Counted from the first letter of the stretch, positions 35,278 through 45,197 are shown. The stretch: DNA of 64,000 nucleotides from Novosphingobium fluoreni (GCF_014196615.1 NZ_JACIDY010000008.1:124001-188000), one strand, 5' to 3'. Numbers and translations are program-made. The notes: a model not told the origin generated them from the letters alone.

Positions 35278-35703
35278 ATGATGGTGGACACACTCACGCC
35301 TGTCGAGCGCGCCAAGCGCATGGCGCTCATCAGGGGACGCGACACCAAGCCGGAGATTATCGTCCGACGGATGCTCCATGCCATGGGCTATCGCTATCGC
35401 CTTCATGCCAAGGATTTGCCCGGGAGGCCGGACATAGTGTTCCGGTCGCGACGCAAGGCGATCCTTGTTCATGGCTGCTTCTGGCATCGCCATCCCGATC
35501 CAGCCTGCAAGCTCGCCCGGATGCCCAAGAGCCGCGTTCAATTCTGGGAGCGGAAACTGGAAGGCAATCGCGAGCGGGACGCCGCCAATGAGGCAAGGCT
35601 GAAAGAAATGGGTTGGAAAGTTCTGACCGTATGGGAATGCGAGTTGCGTGATCTGGAACAATTAGGCAACAAGCTCTCCAGATTCATCGGGAAGAAATCA
35701 TGA
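35278..35703 (+). CDS. vsr: Very-short-patch repair endonuclease (Vsr)
   Basis: A 141-aa T:G-mismatch nicking enzyme that repairs deaminated 5-methylcytosine next to a C5 methyltransferase. Motifs: ALIRGRDTKPEI, GRPDIVF with the catalytic Asp, HGCFWHRHPDP (zinc/metal) and VLTVWECEL. GGAG precedes tandem ATGs at 35278 and 35281. It overlaps the methyltransferase start by four bases (ATGA). Confidence 0.92.
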   Translation: MMVDTLTPVERAKRMALIRGRDTKPEIIVRRMLHAMGYRYRLHAKDLPGRPDIVFRSRRKAILVHGCFWHRHPDPACKLARMPKSRVQFWERKLEGNRERDAANEARLKEMGWKVLTVWECELRDLEQLGNKLSRFIGKKS

Positions 35704-36887
35704 AGGCGATTGAACTATTCGCGGGCGCTGGCGGCCTTGCCCTTGGCGTGTCGCGTGCCGGGTTCAAGACGCTGGACGTGGTGGAATGGGATCGTTGGTG
35801 CTGTGACACGATCCGCGAAAATCGGTCGCGCGGGAATGCCGGCATGGGCAAGTGGCCCAGCCCTCGCGAGGGCGATATCCGGGATTTTGCGTTCACCCAG
35901 TTCGAGGGCCAGCTGGATCTGGTGACGGGTGGGCCGCCTTGTCAGCCATTCTCCCTGGGTGGGCGGCATCGCGCTTATCAGGATGATCGTGATATGTGGT
36001 CCGAGGCGGTCAGGGTCGTTCGCGAGACCAAGCCGAACGCCTTCATCTTCGAGAATGTGAAGGGTCTGACCCGCGCCACTTTCGAAACCTATTTCAGCTA
36101 TATCTACCTTCAGCTCTCCTACCCCGAGATCGCTATCAAGGATAAGGAAGGCTGGCTCGATCATCGCGCTCGCCTGGAGCAGCATCATAGCTCCAAGGGC
36201 AGTTCTGCGCTGTCCTACCAGGTGCTGCCTCCCAAGGTGCTGAACGCGGCGAATTTCGGCGTGCCCCAGAAGCGCGAACGTGTGTTCTTCGTGGGATTCC
36301 GTTCCGACCTGGGTGTCAAATGGTCCTTCCCGAAGGAAACGCATTCCCGCGAGGCCCTGCTGTGGGATCAGATCCATGGCGACTATTGGGATCGTCATCG
36401 GGTCGCCAAGCGGGACCAGAGCGACCTGTCCAGCCTCGCCAAACGCCTCGGTGACCGCCCGACGCTCAAGCCGTGGCGGACGACCCGCGACGCGCTGATC
36501 GGGCTTCCCGATCCCGAGCTATCACCGCGTGAGAAATCGGAATTCGTCGACCATCGCTATCAGCCGGGCGCGCGTAGCTATCCCGGTCACACCGGTAGCC
36601 CCCTGGATGAGCCGGCCAAGACGCTCAAGGCCGGCGTTCACGGTGTCCCGGGCGGCGAGAACATGCTGCGGCGCCCGGACGGATCGGTGCGCTATTTCAC
36701 GATCCGCGAAAGCGCCCGGCTCCAGACCTTCCCCGACCAGATGATATTCCATGGCTCGTGGTCGGAAACGATGCGTCAACTCGGCAATGCCGTGCCAGTC
36801 GATCTGGCGCATGTCGTGGCCAAATCGACCTTCGACCATTTGCAGGCGCAGTGTATTGCCAGCCGGTCGGGAGGTGCGGCCCGATGA
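35700..36887 (+). CDS. DNA C5-cytosine methyltransferase
   Basis: A 395-aa methyltransferase. Motif I is ELFAGAGGLALG at 5-16, motif IV with the catalytic Cys is GGPPCQPFSLGG, motif VI FIFENVKGL, motif VIII QKRERVFFVGF, and motifs IX/X end in RQLGNAVPVDLAHVV. It protects host DNA from the GIY-YIG nuclease that overlaps its 3' end. By association the target is probably that of Eco29kI, CCGCGG; the target-recognition region itself does not show this by eye. Confidence 0.95.
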   Translation: MKAIELFAGAGGLALGVSRAGFKTLDVVEWDRWCCDTIRENRSRGNAGMGKWPSPREGDIRDFAFTQFEGQLDLVTGGPPCQPFSLGGRHRAYQDDRDMWSEAVRVVRETKPNAFIFENVKGLTRATFETYFSYIYLQLSYPEIAIKDKEGWLDHRARLEQHHSSKGSSALSYQVLPPKVLNAANFGVPQKRERVFFVGFRSDLGVKWSFPKETHSREALLWDQIHGDYWDRHRVAKRDQSDLSSLAKRLGDRPTLKPWRTTRDALIGLPDPELSPREKSEFVDHRYQPGARSYPGHTGSPLDEPAKTLKAGVHGVPGGENMLRRPDGSVRYFTIRESARLQTFPDQMIFHGSWSETMRQLGNAVPVDLAHVVAKSTFDHLQAQCIASRSGGAAR

Positions 36888-37654
36888 AAGGCTATACCGA
36901 GTTCGAATTCGACCTGCCGAGCGCGCTGCTGTCCCGGCTCATTGAGGTGATCGACGGCATCGAGCCAGAGCAGCTCAATGCCGCCAATCTCATCGAGATT
37001 CCTGAAGAGCAGGGCGTATATCAGCTCTTCCTGGATGGCCGGCTCGTCTATGTCGGCAAGACCGACGCGGATGCGGGCCTGCGGAAGCGACTGACGCGAC
37101 ACGCGCGCAAGATCATGCATCGCGTTGCGCTCGATCCAGCCCGTGTGGGTTTCAAGGCCGTCCGCATATTCGTATTCACGGCAATGGATCTCGAAAGCGA
37201 CCTCATTCGCCACTATGGCGGCGTCAAGGCGATCGACTGGAACGGCAGCGGCTTTGGTTCGAATGATCCCGGCCGCGAGCGGGACACCACCAAAGTCGAT
37301 CCCAGCAACTTCGACGCGGTGTTTCCGATCGATATTGATCGGGAGATGGCCTTCGCGATCGAGGAGGGGGAACGTGCGGCGGATGTGCTTGCGAGGTTAA
37401 AAGATGCGCTGCCGTTCACGTTCAGATTCCAAGGCGCGGGCGCGCGCAGCCGTAAGCCCCATCCGGACATGGACGCCATCATAACTCAGGGCGCGGCTGG
37501 CCCGATTACGCCGAGAGCCGCAGTCGCCCATATCGTATCGGCTCTTCCCGCTGCGTGGCAGGCGACCGCGCTTCCTGGGTACATCATACTCTACAAGGAA
37601 GCGCCGAGAGAATATCCGCAGGCGCGGGTCATCGCGATCAGTGGCGATAGCTGA
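36884..37654 (+). CDS. Eco29kI-family GIY-YIG type II restriction endonuclease
   Basis: A 256-aa nuclease. The GIY-YIG core is visible as GVYQLFLDGRLVYVGKTD near residues 44-61, then RKRLTRHARKI with the conserved Arg, and ESDLIRHYG with the metal-binding Glu. Eco29kI is the known GIY-YIG type II enzyme and cuts CCGCGG. The ATG at 36884 overlaps the methyltransferase stop by four bases; the longer upstream frame lies inside that gene. Confidence 0.88.
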   Translation: MKGYTEFEFDLPSALLSRLIEVIDGIEPEQLNAANLIEIPEEQGVYQLFLDGRLVYVGKTDADAGLRKRLTRHARKIMHRVALDPARVGFKAVRIFVFTAMDLESDLIRHYGGVKAIDWNGSGFGSNDPGRERDTTKVDPSNFDAVFPIDIDREMAFAIEEGERAADVLARLKDALPFTFRFQGAGARSRKPHPDMDAIITQGAAGPITPRAAVAHIVSALPAAWQATALPGYIILYKEAPREYPQARVIAISGDS

Positions 37655-37852
37655 ATTTCGTAAGGCTGGGACATTGTGCTCTGTCCGGTCTTGACCGTCA
37701 GGGCGAGGAAAGCGGACGTTCCCGGCGTAACCCAACGGCGGGTTTGCCCCCTGCGCTGGAGCCTATTGGTTACGTCCAGACCTAAGGCATAAAGTCCCTA
37801 ACCGCGCATGCTCAATACCGAACCCCGCCAGTGGGAGGAAGTAGGCGTGCAA

Positions 37853-38745
37853 TCAGGCGCGGACGCGCACCTGCTGGCGGAGGCGCTCATACAGCCCCAC
37901 TTCGGCTTCATGCGAGATTTCGACCGCGACCGCGAAACTCTGCTGTCCAGCGTCACCGGCCCAGCCACCTGCACAACGGACAACCAAATAGTAGACGTCG
38001 CCGTAACCGCTCACATCGCGAGCGAAACTGACCGAAGCGCTTTGGAGGCTCGATTTCTCCCGCGCCGTCGACGACGGACTGAGATTGCAGTTATTGCGGT
38101 TTGTCATCTCAGGGATCGGCCCGTCCGCCTGAGTGCGTCGGCGATAATGGTCGAAGATTTCTTCAGGGGCGCACCCGCGTACAAGCCGAAAACTCATGGA
38201 GACGCCGTTATAGTCGAGCCGGCTATGCCGAACCGGCGGATCATAGGCGAGGCTCACCCGAATTGTGCGGCGGCCACGCTCCGTTTGAAAAGGCCTCGGA
38301 ATCGGAATCTGGTACACCGCGAAATGGTCGATCGTCAGTTCGTCTTCGGCATAGAGGACCACTCGATTGTCATCGGAGTAGGATGCCATTTCGGCATCCA
38401 CCATCCCATAGCCGCACTGCGCGCGAGTCGGTGCTTCGCCGAGCGTCGCAAGCCGGCGCGTGGCTTCTGCAGGGATAGCGGCGCTTCCAGCCAACAACGC
38501 GCGCACCAGATTGGCTGACGAGTTAGGAAAGCGCCCGAGGATCTGACCCGCCTTATAGGCAACCAGAGGTGCTGCGTGAGATGTGCCAGACCGCGTTGCG
38601 AACAGGCGGTCGACCGGCCGATGGTGAAGCGCCTGCGGCTATGGCCGCCTGGTTCGCGCATTGGCGGCGGGCCACCGCCGCCGGTCTTGCGCTGCGGCAT
38701 CCGCTCAGGCAGCCGAACAAGCTGCAGATGGTCGTAGCGGGCCAT
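37853..38745 (-). pseudogene. IetS-like subtilisin protease with internal deletion
   Basis: Two pieces of a subtilase-family IetS are joined out of frame. The first 38 codons from 38745 (ARYDHLQLVRLPERMPQRK, then GGGGPPP) match the IetS N-terminus. After about 38630 the -1 frame shows RLFATRSGTSHAAPLVAYKAG, the catalytic-Ser block, and continues to the normal C-terminus at 37853. The Asp and His blocks, about 400 residues, are missing. The product cannot be a protease. It follows ietA by 10 bases. Confidence 0.82.
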
Positions 38746-38755
38746 GCAGTCCGAA

Positions 38756-39793
38756 TCAGGCTGATGTCACGCGCCGCGTTCGACGCTGCCGCCGTTGCTC
38801 GTCGGCGACAGCATGCTTGAAATCCGAACCAGAGACCTCCTTGCGACGATCAATGATCGCGGCCTTAATCGCCTGCACGCAGATACGATCCAGTTCTGCG
38901 TAGGAATGGCCCTGAAGCTCATCCAGATGATCAGCGGGGTCGAAAGCGATCGCCACATTCTTGAATTTCATCTTCAGGAAGCGGGCAACCATTCGCTGAT
39001 CCGGGCGGTCAAACCACACGACCTCGTCGAACCGGCGCCAAATTGCCGCGTCGAGCGCATGATCGAGGTTGGTCGCGGCAACCAGATAGCCCTTCGGCTG
39101 GATCCGATCGATGAAGATCAAGAGGCTGTTCACGACCCGGCGCAGCTCATTGTGCTCGCCATCCTCATCCCGCGCCCGCGCGATCGCGTCGAACTCGTCG
39201 AAAAAGAGGACTGATGGCTGTTTCCGCGCGAACTCGAAAATCTTGCGGATGTTGGTCGCCGTCTCTCCAAGATAGGAAGAAATGAGACGGTCCAGCTTGA
39301 CGACATAGAGCGGCAAGCCAAGCTCGGCGGCGAAAATCTCCGCGCACAGTGTCTTGCCGCATCCCGGCGGGCCGCAGAACAGCATCTTGGACCGCACCGA
39401 CAGTCCCCGGCGGCGGATTTCCTCGCCACGGCGAAACTCGTCCAGCAGTCCCTGGAAGATGCGCGTATTCTCAGCTGAGAGGATGATATCCTGCTTATTA
39501 TGGCTTGGCTCAACGAGTTCGATGAAGTCGCCCGCCGCCTCCGGAAAAGGAATCAGCGACGCAAGTGCCTTGGGCCGACTCGCCTTGGGCGGCGCGACTT
39601 CCAGCGAACGGCGGAGCGATCGGGCGAGAACCTTGTTGTTCTTCGCTTCCTCCTCCGTGATGATCTGCTCGGCAACTGCCCGAAACTCATCGTCTCGGCC
39701 GTAGCTCGCCAGAAGTTTTTTCATCAGCTCGCCGCGCGCCATCTCACCCTTGCCAGAAAATCGGTCCCCGAAATTGGACAATAGCGGAATCAT
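38756..39793 (-). CDS. IetA-like AAA+ ATPase
   Basis: A 345-aa AAA+ protein: a helical N-terminal region (about 1-120), Walker A CGPPGCGKT, Walker B VLFFDEFDAIA, sensor 1 LVAATNLD and the second-region Arg in WRRFDEVVWF. Paired with a subtilase it makes the IetAS anti-phage system. Here the ATPase looks whole but its protease partner has lost two catalytic blocks, so the system is most likely dead. Confidence 0.85.
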   Translation of the reverse strand: MIPLLSNFGDRFSGKGEMARGELMKKLLASYGRDDEFRAVAEQIITEEEAKNNKVLARSLRRSLEVAPPKASRPKALASLIPFPEAAGDFIELVEPSHNKQDIILSAENTRIFQGLLDEFRRGEEIRRRGLSVRSKMLFCGPPGCGKTLCAEIFAAELGLPLYVVKLDRLISSYLGETATNIRKIFEFARKQPSVLFFDEFDAIARARDEDGEHNELRRVVNSLLIFIDRIQPKGYLVAATNLDHALDAAIWRRFDEVVWFDRPDQRMVARFLKMKFKNVAIAFDPADHLDELQGHSYAELDRICVQAIKAAIIDRRKEVSGSDFKHAVADEQRRQRRTRRVTSA

Positions 39794-39891
39794 CAGATTT
39801 CGCCATATGTTCGCGATCCCTCCGCATGATTTTTGTCAGCCGGGAAGCTCACTCGGCTCGGTTCGAGTGCGAGATTCAATAGAGCCCCTTC

Positions 39892-40671
39892 CTATAGAAG
39901 CTGAGGAATAGAATCGGCGCGATCGATCACATAACCAATCGTCTCCTTCGCCTCATTTGTGAGCGTGTGCCCCTCAAATTCATAGGCGAGTCCGTCCTTC
40001 AGGCGACCGACATGCCTGCCATGGGCAGGTAGCAGAGCTCCGTCCATGCCCTCGAGCCTGACATAAATTGTCCGATCGACTTCCCGAACCGTGCCATGTC
40101 GCTTGAAGCCAGGACCGCGCTGGGCAGAGGGTATCCGCCACTCCACCTCATCATGCGCTATGACCGGCCGCAAAGGCGTCGGTGCCTTTTTCGAGAGGCG
40201 TTGCGCCTCCGCAACCACGATGATCTGATCGACCTGTTTGACCGTGGTAATTTCGAAGGGCTTGATCGTGAGGCCGCTGATGACGACGGCCTGCACCGTC
40301 TTGTTCGCGATAGCTTTGCGGTAGGCTTTGAGCAGATCGGTAAACAGCGCGCTGAATTCAGATGGGTCGCTCGCAAAGCCGAGGTGCACAATCTCGGCAA
40401 GGTGCGTCATGAAGGCGGGAAAAATGTCGGAACCTAGTTGCAGGAGGCCAGCGACTTCGGCTGCGTCCTTCAATCGCGCCCAATAGCTGCCAGTGCCGCT
40501 ATCGACGATAACAAGGTCGCGAGCGCTCTCGCCATTTGCACGACACCAGGCGCGGAACGCCTTGTTATGGGCCTTGAGCAGATCAGCTGCGACATTCGCG
40601 CTGATCGTTCCACGGATCTCGACCAGCAATCCCGGTTCGCCGCGGGCTTCCTCCAACGCGGTAAGCGCCAC
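39892..40671 (-). CDS. Unrecognised protein, 259 aa
   Basis: Soluble protein with no known motif. It has an N-terminal alpha/beta half (VEIRGTISANVAADLLKAHN, then SDIFPAFMTHLAEIVHLG) and a beta-rich C-terminal half (VEWRIPSAQRGPGF, GTVREVDRTIYVRLEGMDG). The start is GTG at 40671 with a G-rich stretch upstream. It ends about 100 bases upstream of ietA on the same strand, within a defence island, so a defence role is possible but unsupported. Confidence 0.6.
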   Translation of the reverse strand: MALTALEEARGEPGLLVEIRGTISANVAADLLKAHNKAFRAWCRANGESARDLVIVDSGTGSYWARLKDAAEVAGLLQLGSDIFPAFMTHLAEIVHLGFASDPSEFSALFTDLLKAYRKAIANKTVQAVVISGLTIKPFEITTVKQVDQIIVVAEAQRLSKKAPTPLRPVIAHDEVEWRIPSAQRGPGFKRHGTVREVDRTIYVRLEGMDGALLPAHGRHVGRLKDGLAYEFEGHTLTNEAKETIGYVIDRADSIPQLL

Positions 40672-40734
40672 TCCGTCATCCCCCCAAATCTACCCGACAA
40701 ATTCAATCTGACGCGATGCTAGGGAAATGACAAC

Positions 40735-40965
40735 GTGAGGCAATACCGGCCGGCCAGTGGCGCGATTGAAACTCGTGCCACCTCCGCAGAGTCGGCGATC
40801 GCGCGTGGCCATGCCGATGCAGTCTCGTTCGGCCAACCGTTCATCGCCAACCCGGATCTTTCGCAGCGCCTGTTTGAAAATGCGCCGCTCAACTCGACGG
40901 ACAGGAATACATTCTATGGCGGCGATGGCCGGGGATATGTCGATTATCCAACCCAGGAACCATAG
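40735..40965 (+). pseudogene. C-terminal fragment of an old-yellow-enzyme flavin reductase
   Basis: About 55 residues match the end of OYE-family reductases: IARGHADAVSFGQPFIANPDL, then the NAPLN...DR.TFYGG and GRGYVDYP motifs. The flavin-binding barrel is absent, so it is a leftover of a metabolic gene cut by insertion of neighbouring DNA. Confidence 0.8.
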
Positions 40966-41124
40966 GTGGCTCACCGCAGAGGGCATCGGACCAACACAAT
41001 ATCCTGAAGGTTCAGGCTGTCGCTCACGACCTTTGCCTTTCCCGCTATCTCGGTCGGCGCTGTCAGGTCGCCGATCTGGCGGTTCCCGTGGGCCCAATGT
41101 CTAGGTCGCGGGGGCCACCGAGCG

Positions 41125-42697
41125 TCACGCGCTATAGGTCAGACGCAACGGGCTGTCGGCCTCGCCAGACAAAGCGCTATCAACGGACGCATCGGCTGCC
41201 AGCGCTTTTGCCACCGTGGCGAACGGATGCTCGATGAAGTGCTGGTTCATGGCGTCGGCAATGGCCTTTTCCTTCCCGTCGCGCGCAAGCGCGAGAACCG
41301 CTTTTCCATCCATCCACCCGATCGGGGCCTTTACCCGTCTTTCCCGCTCGGCCTCGAGCTTCGCCAGGGCATCGGGCGCGATCGAGCCGCTGGTCCAAAT
41401 CTCTTATCGCTGTTCCGCCTCGCGCAGCGTATGGTGATGCGCATAGTGGGCGCGGAACACCGGGATCTTCGCGAGCCAGTCATCGACATCTTCGAGGCTC
41501 AACGTGCCACCCGGTTCCTTCCCTTTGCACTCGATCGCCGTCACGCGGCGGTTGTGCGCCGTGATCGCCTGGACATCGATGTCTTTGCTCTTGCCGCTCT
41601 TTGGGTCCTTGGCCCTGATGCCCATGTCGATCGAAACGGCGTTCCTGCGCGCGAGATAGCCGGCCATCAGTTCGAACAGGATGCCGCGCAGGTTTCCATT
41701 GCGGCCTTCGATGTCGAAGAGATTGTCGAGGAGGAAGTTCAGCCGATCCGGGCTTGACGACGCGTAGCGCGCTGCGTCCTTGAGGACTTCGCATAATGAG
41801 GTGATCGCCGCCCCGACCTTTCTGCCGAACAGATCCTTTGGCGTGGCAAGCATCACGCCGGCGGCATGCCCGGCCGTCAGTGCCTCGCCAGTGAAACCCT
41901 CGGCGATGATGATCGCCAAAACCCCGACGTCCTTTAGCGTAGACTCGAGGACGCGTGCCTTGCGAATGAAATATTGGATCTCCTGGATCGTGAGAATGCC
42001 CTCGGCAAACGCATCGGCCACGACGAAGCCCGGCTTGGAGCCAGCCCCCTGCAATGGCAGGAGTTAGCTCGGTCCAGCCAGGTCGAAGGCGAACGGTCCT
42101 ATAGGTCGCAACTCGTCCTCGCCCCTGATCCGGATCGCATTGTAGCTGGCCATGCCAATCTTGCGACACCATTCACGCACGCCATCCAAAGTGATCCGCT
42201 CGGTCAGGTCGCGCGCGCATCACGGCGGTCGTGCCGTAGGCGAGGGACCCGGCAAGTTCATAACAATGCCCGTCATCGGCATCGTGCACTTCCTTGATGA
42301 AACTCGCCGCGATCAGGCGCTTGGCGACCGCATCGACATGCAGTTGCCCCTTGCGCGGTGACACGGTCGCCCCGCTGATCACCGCAAACTGATCTGAGGG
42401 AAGACGGCCACCCCGAGCGATGAACCCGTCAATCGCCGCCGCATAGACCGAGTTGGTCTCGCGCAGGTCGCGCAGGAAGTGCCGTCAGAAGCGCTCGCCG
42501 TTCCGATCTTTCGCCAGATAGAGAAAGGCTTCCCGCTTCGGCAGCAAAGGAACAGGGAAGCGCAGGACCGGCTTGGAAGCGCGCGACACACGTTGCCGGA
42601 CCGCGACAGGCGAGAGGCCAGACGCCACCAGAGCCTCCACGATCAGCGACGAGCGGGATGGGCCGTGGTCGGAAAGGAATTGCGCAACCGTGGTCAT
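41125..42697 (-). pseudogene. PD-(D/E)XK-nuclease-like gene with three stops and a frameshift
   Basis: A gene of about 524 codons can be read from ATG 42697 to 41125. It is interrupted by TGA at 42485-42487, a one-base shift near 42220 in a CG run, TAA just upstream of 42054 (about 42063-42065) and TAA at 41404-41406. Between breaks the same protein continues: MTTVAQFLSDHGPSRSS, DLRETNSVYAAAIDGFIARG, YNAIRIRGEDELRPIG, then DIDVQAITAHNRRVTAIECKGKEPG-like nuclease residues (the Asp...Glu-x-Lys core). The intact protein was probably a defence nuclease; family not recognised. Confidence 0.75.
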
Positions 42698-43074
42698 TTC
42701 CGTACGTCACACTGCTTAATTTATTAATACAACTACCTTACGAGGAGGCGCGTCGCGCTTGGGTTTACGGACCCCATAATTTCAATAGGTTATATTGCAC
42801 TTTCCAGCGACATTTCGTCGTCTCATGTCACAAAACCCTTAGATAAGCTGTCTTCGCCGTGCGTTTGAGCGCGCAAAGCGGGTCTCCGTTGATCTTCATC
42901 ACTCTGCCAATTCGGCGTCGCCGGCGGCCCTAGCCTTCGGGCAAACGCGATGGGGCCGGGCCGCCCCGGGGGCGCCTGACGGCGCCCCAATCCGTGGATC
43001 AGTAAAGGCACAATTGTGCAGGTCCGTGCCGTCACATCTCCTGAAGACTAACATTACGGACAGTTATCGACGGC
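42698..43074. other. 377-base gap with a GC hairpin and a 12-base palindrome
   Basis: No gene. It holds a perfect 8-bp GC hairpin (GGGGCGCC at 42969-42976 with GGCGCCCC at 42981-42988, loop TGAC) and the palindrome GCACAATTGTGC at 43008-43019. The hairpin has no U-run on either strand. The left part is AT-rich, consistent with the promoter of the broken nuclease gene. Confidence 0.55.
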
Positions 43075-43722
43075 TCAATTCGCCTGACCGTGCAGCCGGG
43101 CCAAATCGCGGATCGCGTCCGCCACCGATCCGTCAGCCGCCTCTAGTCCCTGCGCTCGGTTGAAAGTGTCGATCTCCAATTCCTTTAGGGCAAAATATTC
43201 GTGGTGATAGCTGCCCTTGGCGCTTCCCGGCACGACCGTGAACTTAACCAGCACATCGCCGCCGGTCTGAACCGTCGTTCTGAGCAGATGATGGTTCCGG
43301 ACGTCGAAATTGGGGTGGACGAGCCGGTAATTTGCGCCCGTGTCCGCTGGGCCTGCGCCCTACGCATCGATCACAAAAGCCACACAATCCTACTTGAACT
43401 GCATGTTGCAGCGCTTGCACGAGACGGACAGGTTCCATGGCGCGAAGGTGAAGGGCTTATACAGGCTCTTGGGGAGGATATGCTCCCGGTCGATCATAAA
43501 ATAGCCGCCGCCCTGAAGGATGGCGCGGCAATAGCAGCATTGCTGCTTGTGTCGCGCCATATGGTAGGAAAGGATACGCTGCTTGGCGCTCTTCATCGCG
43601 TCTTTGTGGGCGGCAGGCACCTTGTCCCATGAACTTTCCTCAAGCATCGCCGCAGCGATCGCGGCTTCCTCTTCGGCGCTGAACTTGAAATCGCTTAACG
43701 CAGGCAAATAAGCATCGACCAT
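43075..43722 (-). pseudogene. PtuB-like HNH nuclease broken by two amber codons
   Basis: The frame from ATG 43722 encodes an HNH nuclease: CCYCRAIL near residue 64, DREHILPKSLYKPF, CKRCNMQFK near 105. It then meets TAG at 43390-43392 and again ten codons later, but continues without shift as GANYRLVHPNFDVRNHHLL to a natural stop at 43075 (216 codons in all). Those last 95 codons keep coding character, so the gene was recently whole. The start overlaps the ptuA stop by one base (TGATG). The HNH core lies before the first stop. Confidence 0.82.
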
Positions 43723-44882
43723 CAGGATACGCCGCTCCCGGCGGTGAGCTTCTTATCGAGGTCGTCCACCAGCTTCGAGACCGCCTCCAGAAACGCTTCC
43801 TGTTTCCGGTCGAAACTGGCCTCTTTCATGGCTGCGATAAGGTCAAGAACCTCCGCCTTCGTCGTATCGCCAGCCTCGAACCGCGAGACCGCGCCGACTA
43901 GCTCCTCGCTCACGAAATGGCTGACCGGCGTGACCACGTCGAACGCCTTCCACAGCATCTCCTCGATGCTGCCACCGGCCGCAGCGGTATCAAGCTTGAG
44001 GAGCTTGGGGCACGCATTCTCGACCTGAAAGACCGATATCATGCCCGAATTCTGGGCGATCGCTCCGGTAACGACGAGTGGCGCATGAGTGGCCACGACG
44101 ATGGCGGCATCGCGATAGCGCAGGGTTGTCAGTACCGTGTCGATATATTCGCGCTGCCAGTTGGGGTGGAGACTGTTCTCCGGCTCGTCGACGATCACCA
44201 CCCCGTCGTCGATGACGTTGGCGACCAGGAAGATCATCGACGACATGAGTGACAGTTCGCCCGAACTTGCCCGGTGCAATTCGATCGTCCGACCGTCAAC
44301 ATAGCGCTCCAGATAGACATCGATGCCGCGCACCATCCGGTCCCGGCGCAGATCGCGCTCGAACGACAGCAAAGCCTGCACATCATCCGCGCGGTAGGAA
44401 AAACGCGTACCGGAGGAAGCTGCATCGATCCAGAATATGTCCGGGAACGCTCCCCGCTCGATATTGTCGACGAGATTTCGATACACATCACTCTCGTAAT
44501 AGACGGTGGACCGCTTACGGTCGCCGCGTTTGCCCGGCTTCACCCGGAAGCCGAATTGCGGCCTGTAATGGCAATATTCGAGCGCGGATCCGATCTGGTA
44601 GAAGCGTGAGTCCATCTCGGCGAAGGTCATCTGGACGCAGCGTTTTATGATCGAGATCGGCGAATTGAAGCCTTTGCCCGCCGAGATGCGTTCGACGCCC
44701 CGCAAGCCGCTGAATCGATCATAGGCCGTGTTGGAGATGATGGCGACCTTGCGATAGTGTCGATTGCGTTGCGCAAGGTCGAACAGGAACCGGCTCTTTC
44801 CCGCGCCGTTCGGTCCGACAAGGATCGCGACCCGCTCGTCCTTTCGCATACCCTCTTCTAGACCGAGTTCAGAATATAGCAT
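43722..44882 (-). CDS. PtuA-like ATPase of a Septu system
   Basis: A 386-aa ABC-type ATPase. Walker A GPNGAGKSRF lies unusually early at about residue 23, signature-like SSGELSLMSS, Walker B GVVIVDEPENSLHP and H-loop VVATHAPLVV follow. ATPase followed by HNH nuclease is the Septu (PtuA/PtuB) pair. PtuA is intact but the HNH partner is broken downstream, so the system is probably inactive. The upstream frame is closed by a stop about 16 codons before the ATG. Confidence 0.85.
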   Translation of the reverse strand: MLYSELGLEEGMRKDERVAILVGPNGAGKSRFLFDLAQRNRHYRKVAIISNTAYDRFSGLRGVERISAGKGFNSPISIIKRCVQMTFAEMDSRFYQIGSALEYCHYRPQFGFRVKPGKRGDRKRSTVYYESDVYRNLVDNIERGAFPDIFWIDAASSGTRFSYRADDVQALLSFERDLRRDRMVRGIDVYLERYVDGRTIELHRASSGELSLMSSMIFLVANVIDDGVVIVDEPENSLHPNWQREYIDTVLTTLRYRDAAIVVATHAPLVVTGAIAQNSGMISVFQVENACPKLLKLDTAAAGGSIEEMLWKAFDVVTPVSHFVSEELVGAVSRFEAGDTTKAEVLDLIAAMKEASFDRKQEAFLEAVSKLVDDLDKKLTAGSGVS

Positions 44883-45197
44883 CGCGCGTTGCCCCGCATT
44901 TCCGACGTCATCGGTTCATCACGGCATCGTGCCGAGAAATCAACCAGCAGCCACGCATGCCGACTGTTCGAGCATTGGAGTCGGCGCGCTCAATTTTCGA
45001 CGCCGGTGCGATCTCGCCGAAACAAGCTTGAAATAGCTTTGCCGACACGGCAATATCGACCTTGCTCTTGGTAGGAGCACGCTACCCGCCGTTGCGAAGC
45101 TGTTGACAGCACTACTCTATGACATTCGGTCTCGATCAACACATTGTTCGGACCTGTGAAGTGGTTGGCGGGCAACACTTCGTTGCAGGTCGGGAGA
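44883..45197. other. 315-base gap between divergent ptuA and DUF5623 genes
   Basis: No gene seen. It should hold the promoters of both divergent genes. No operator-like repeat was recognised. Confidence 0.45.

Noticed and set aside
41125..43722. Stop-codon readthrough or recoding as an explanation for the in-frame stops
   Set aside because: All three stop codons are used, a frameshift is also present, and normal genes all around end at the same codons; decay is simpler.
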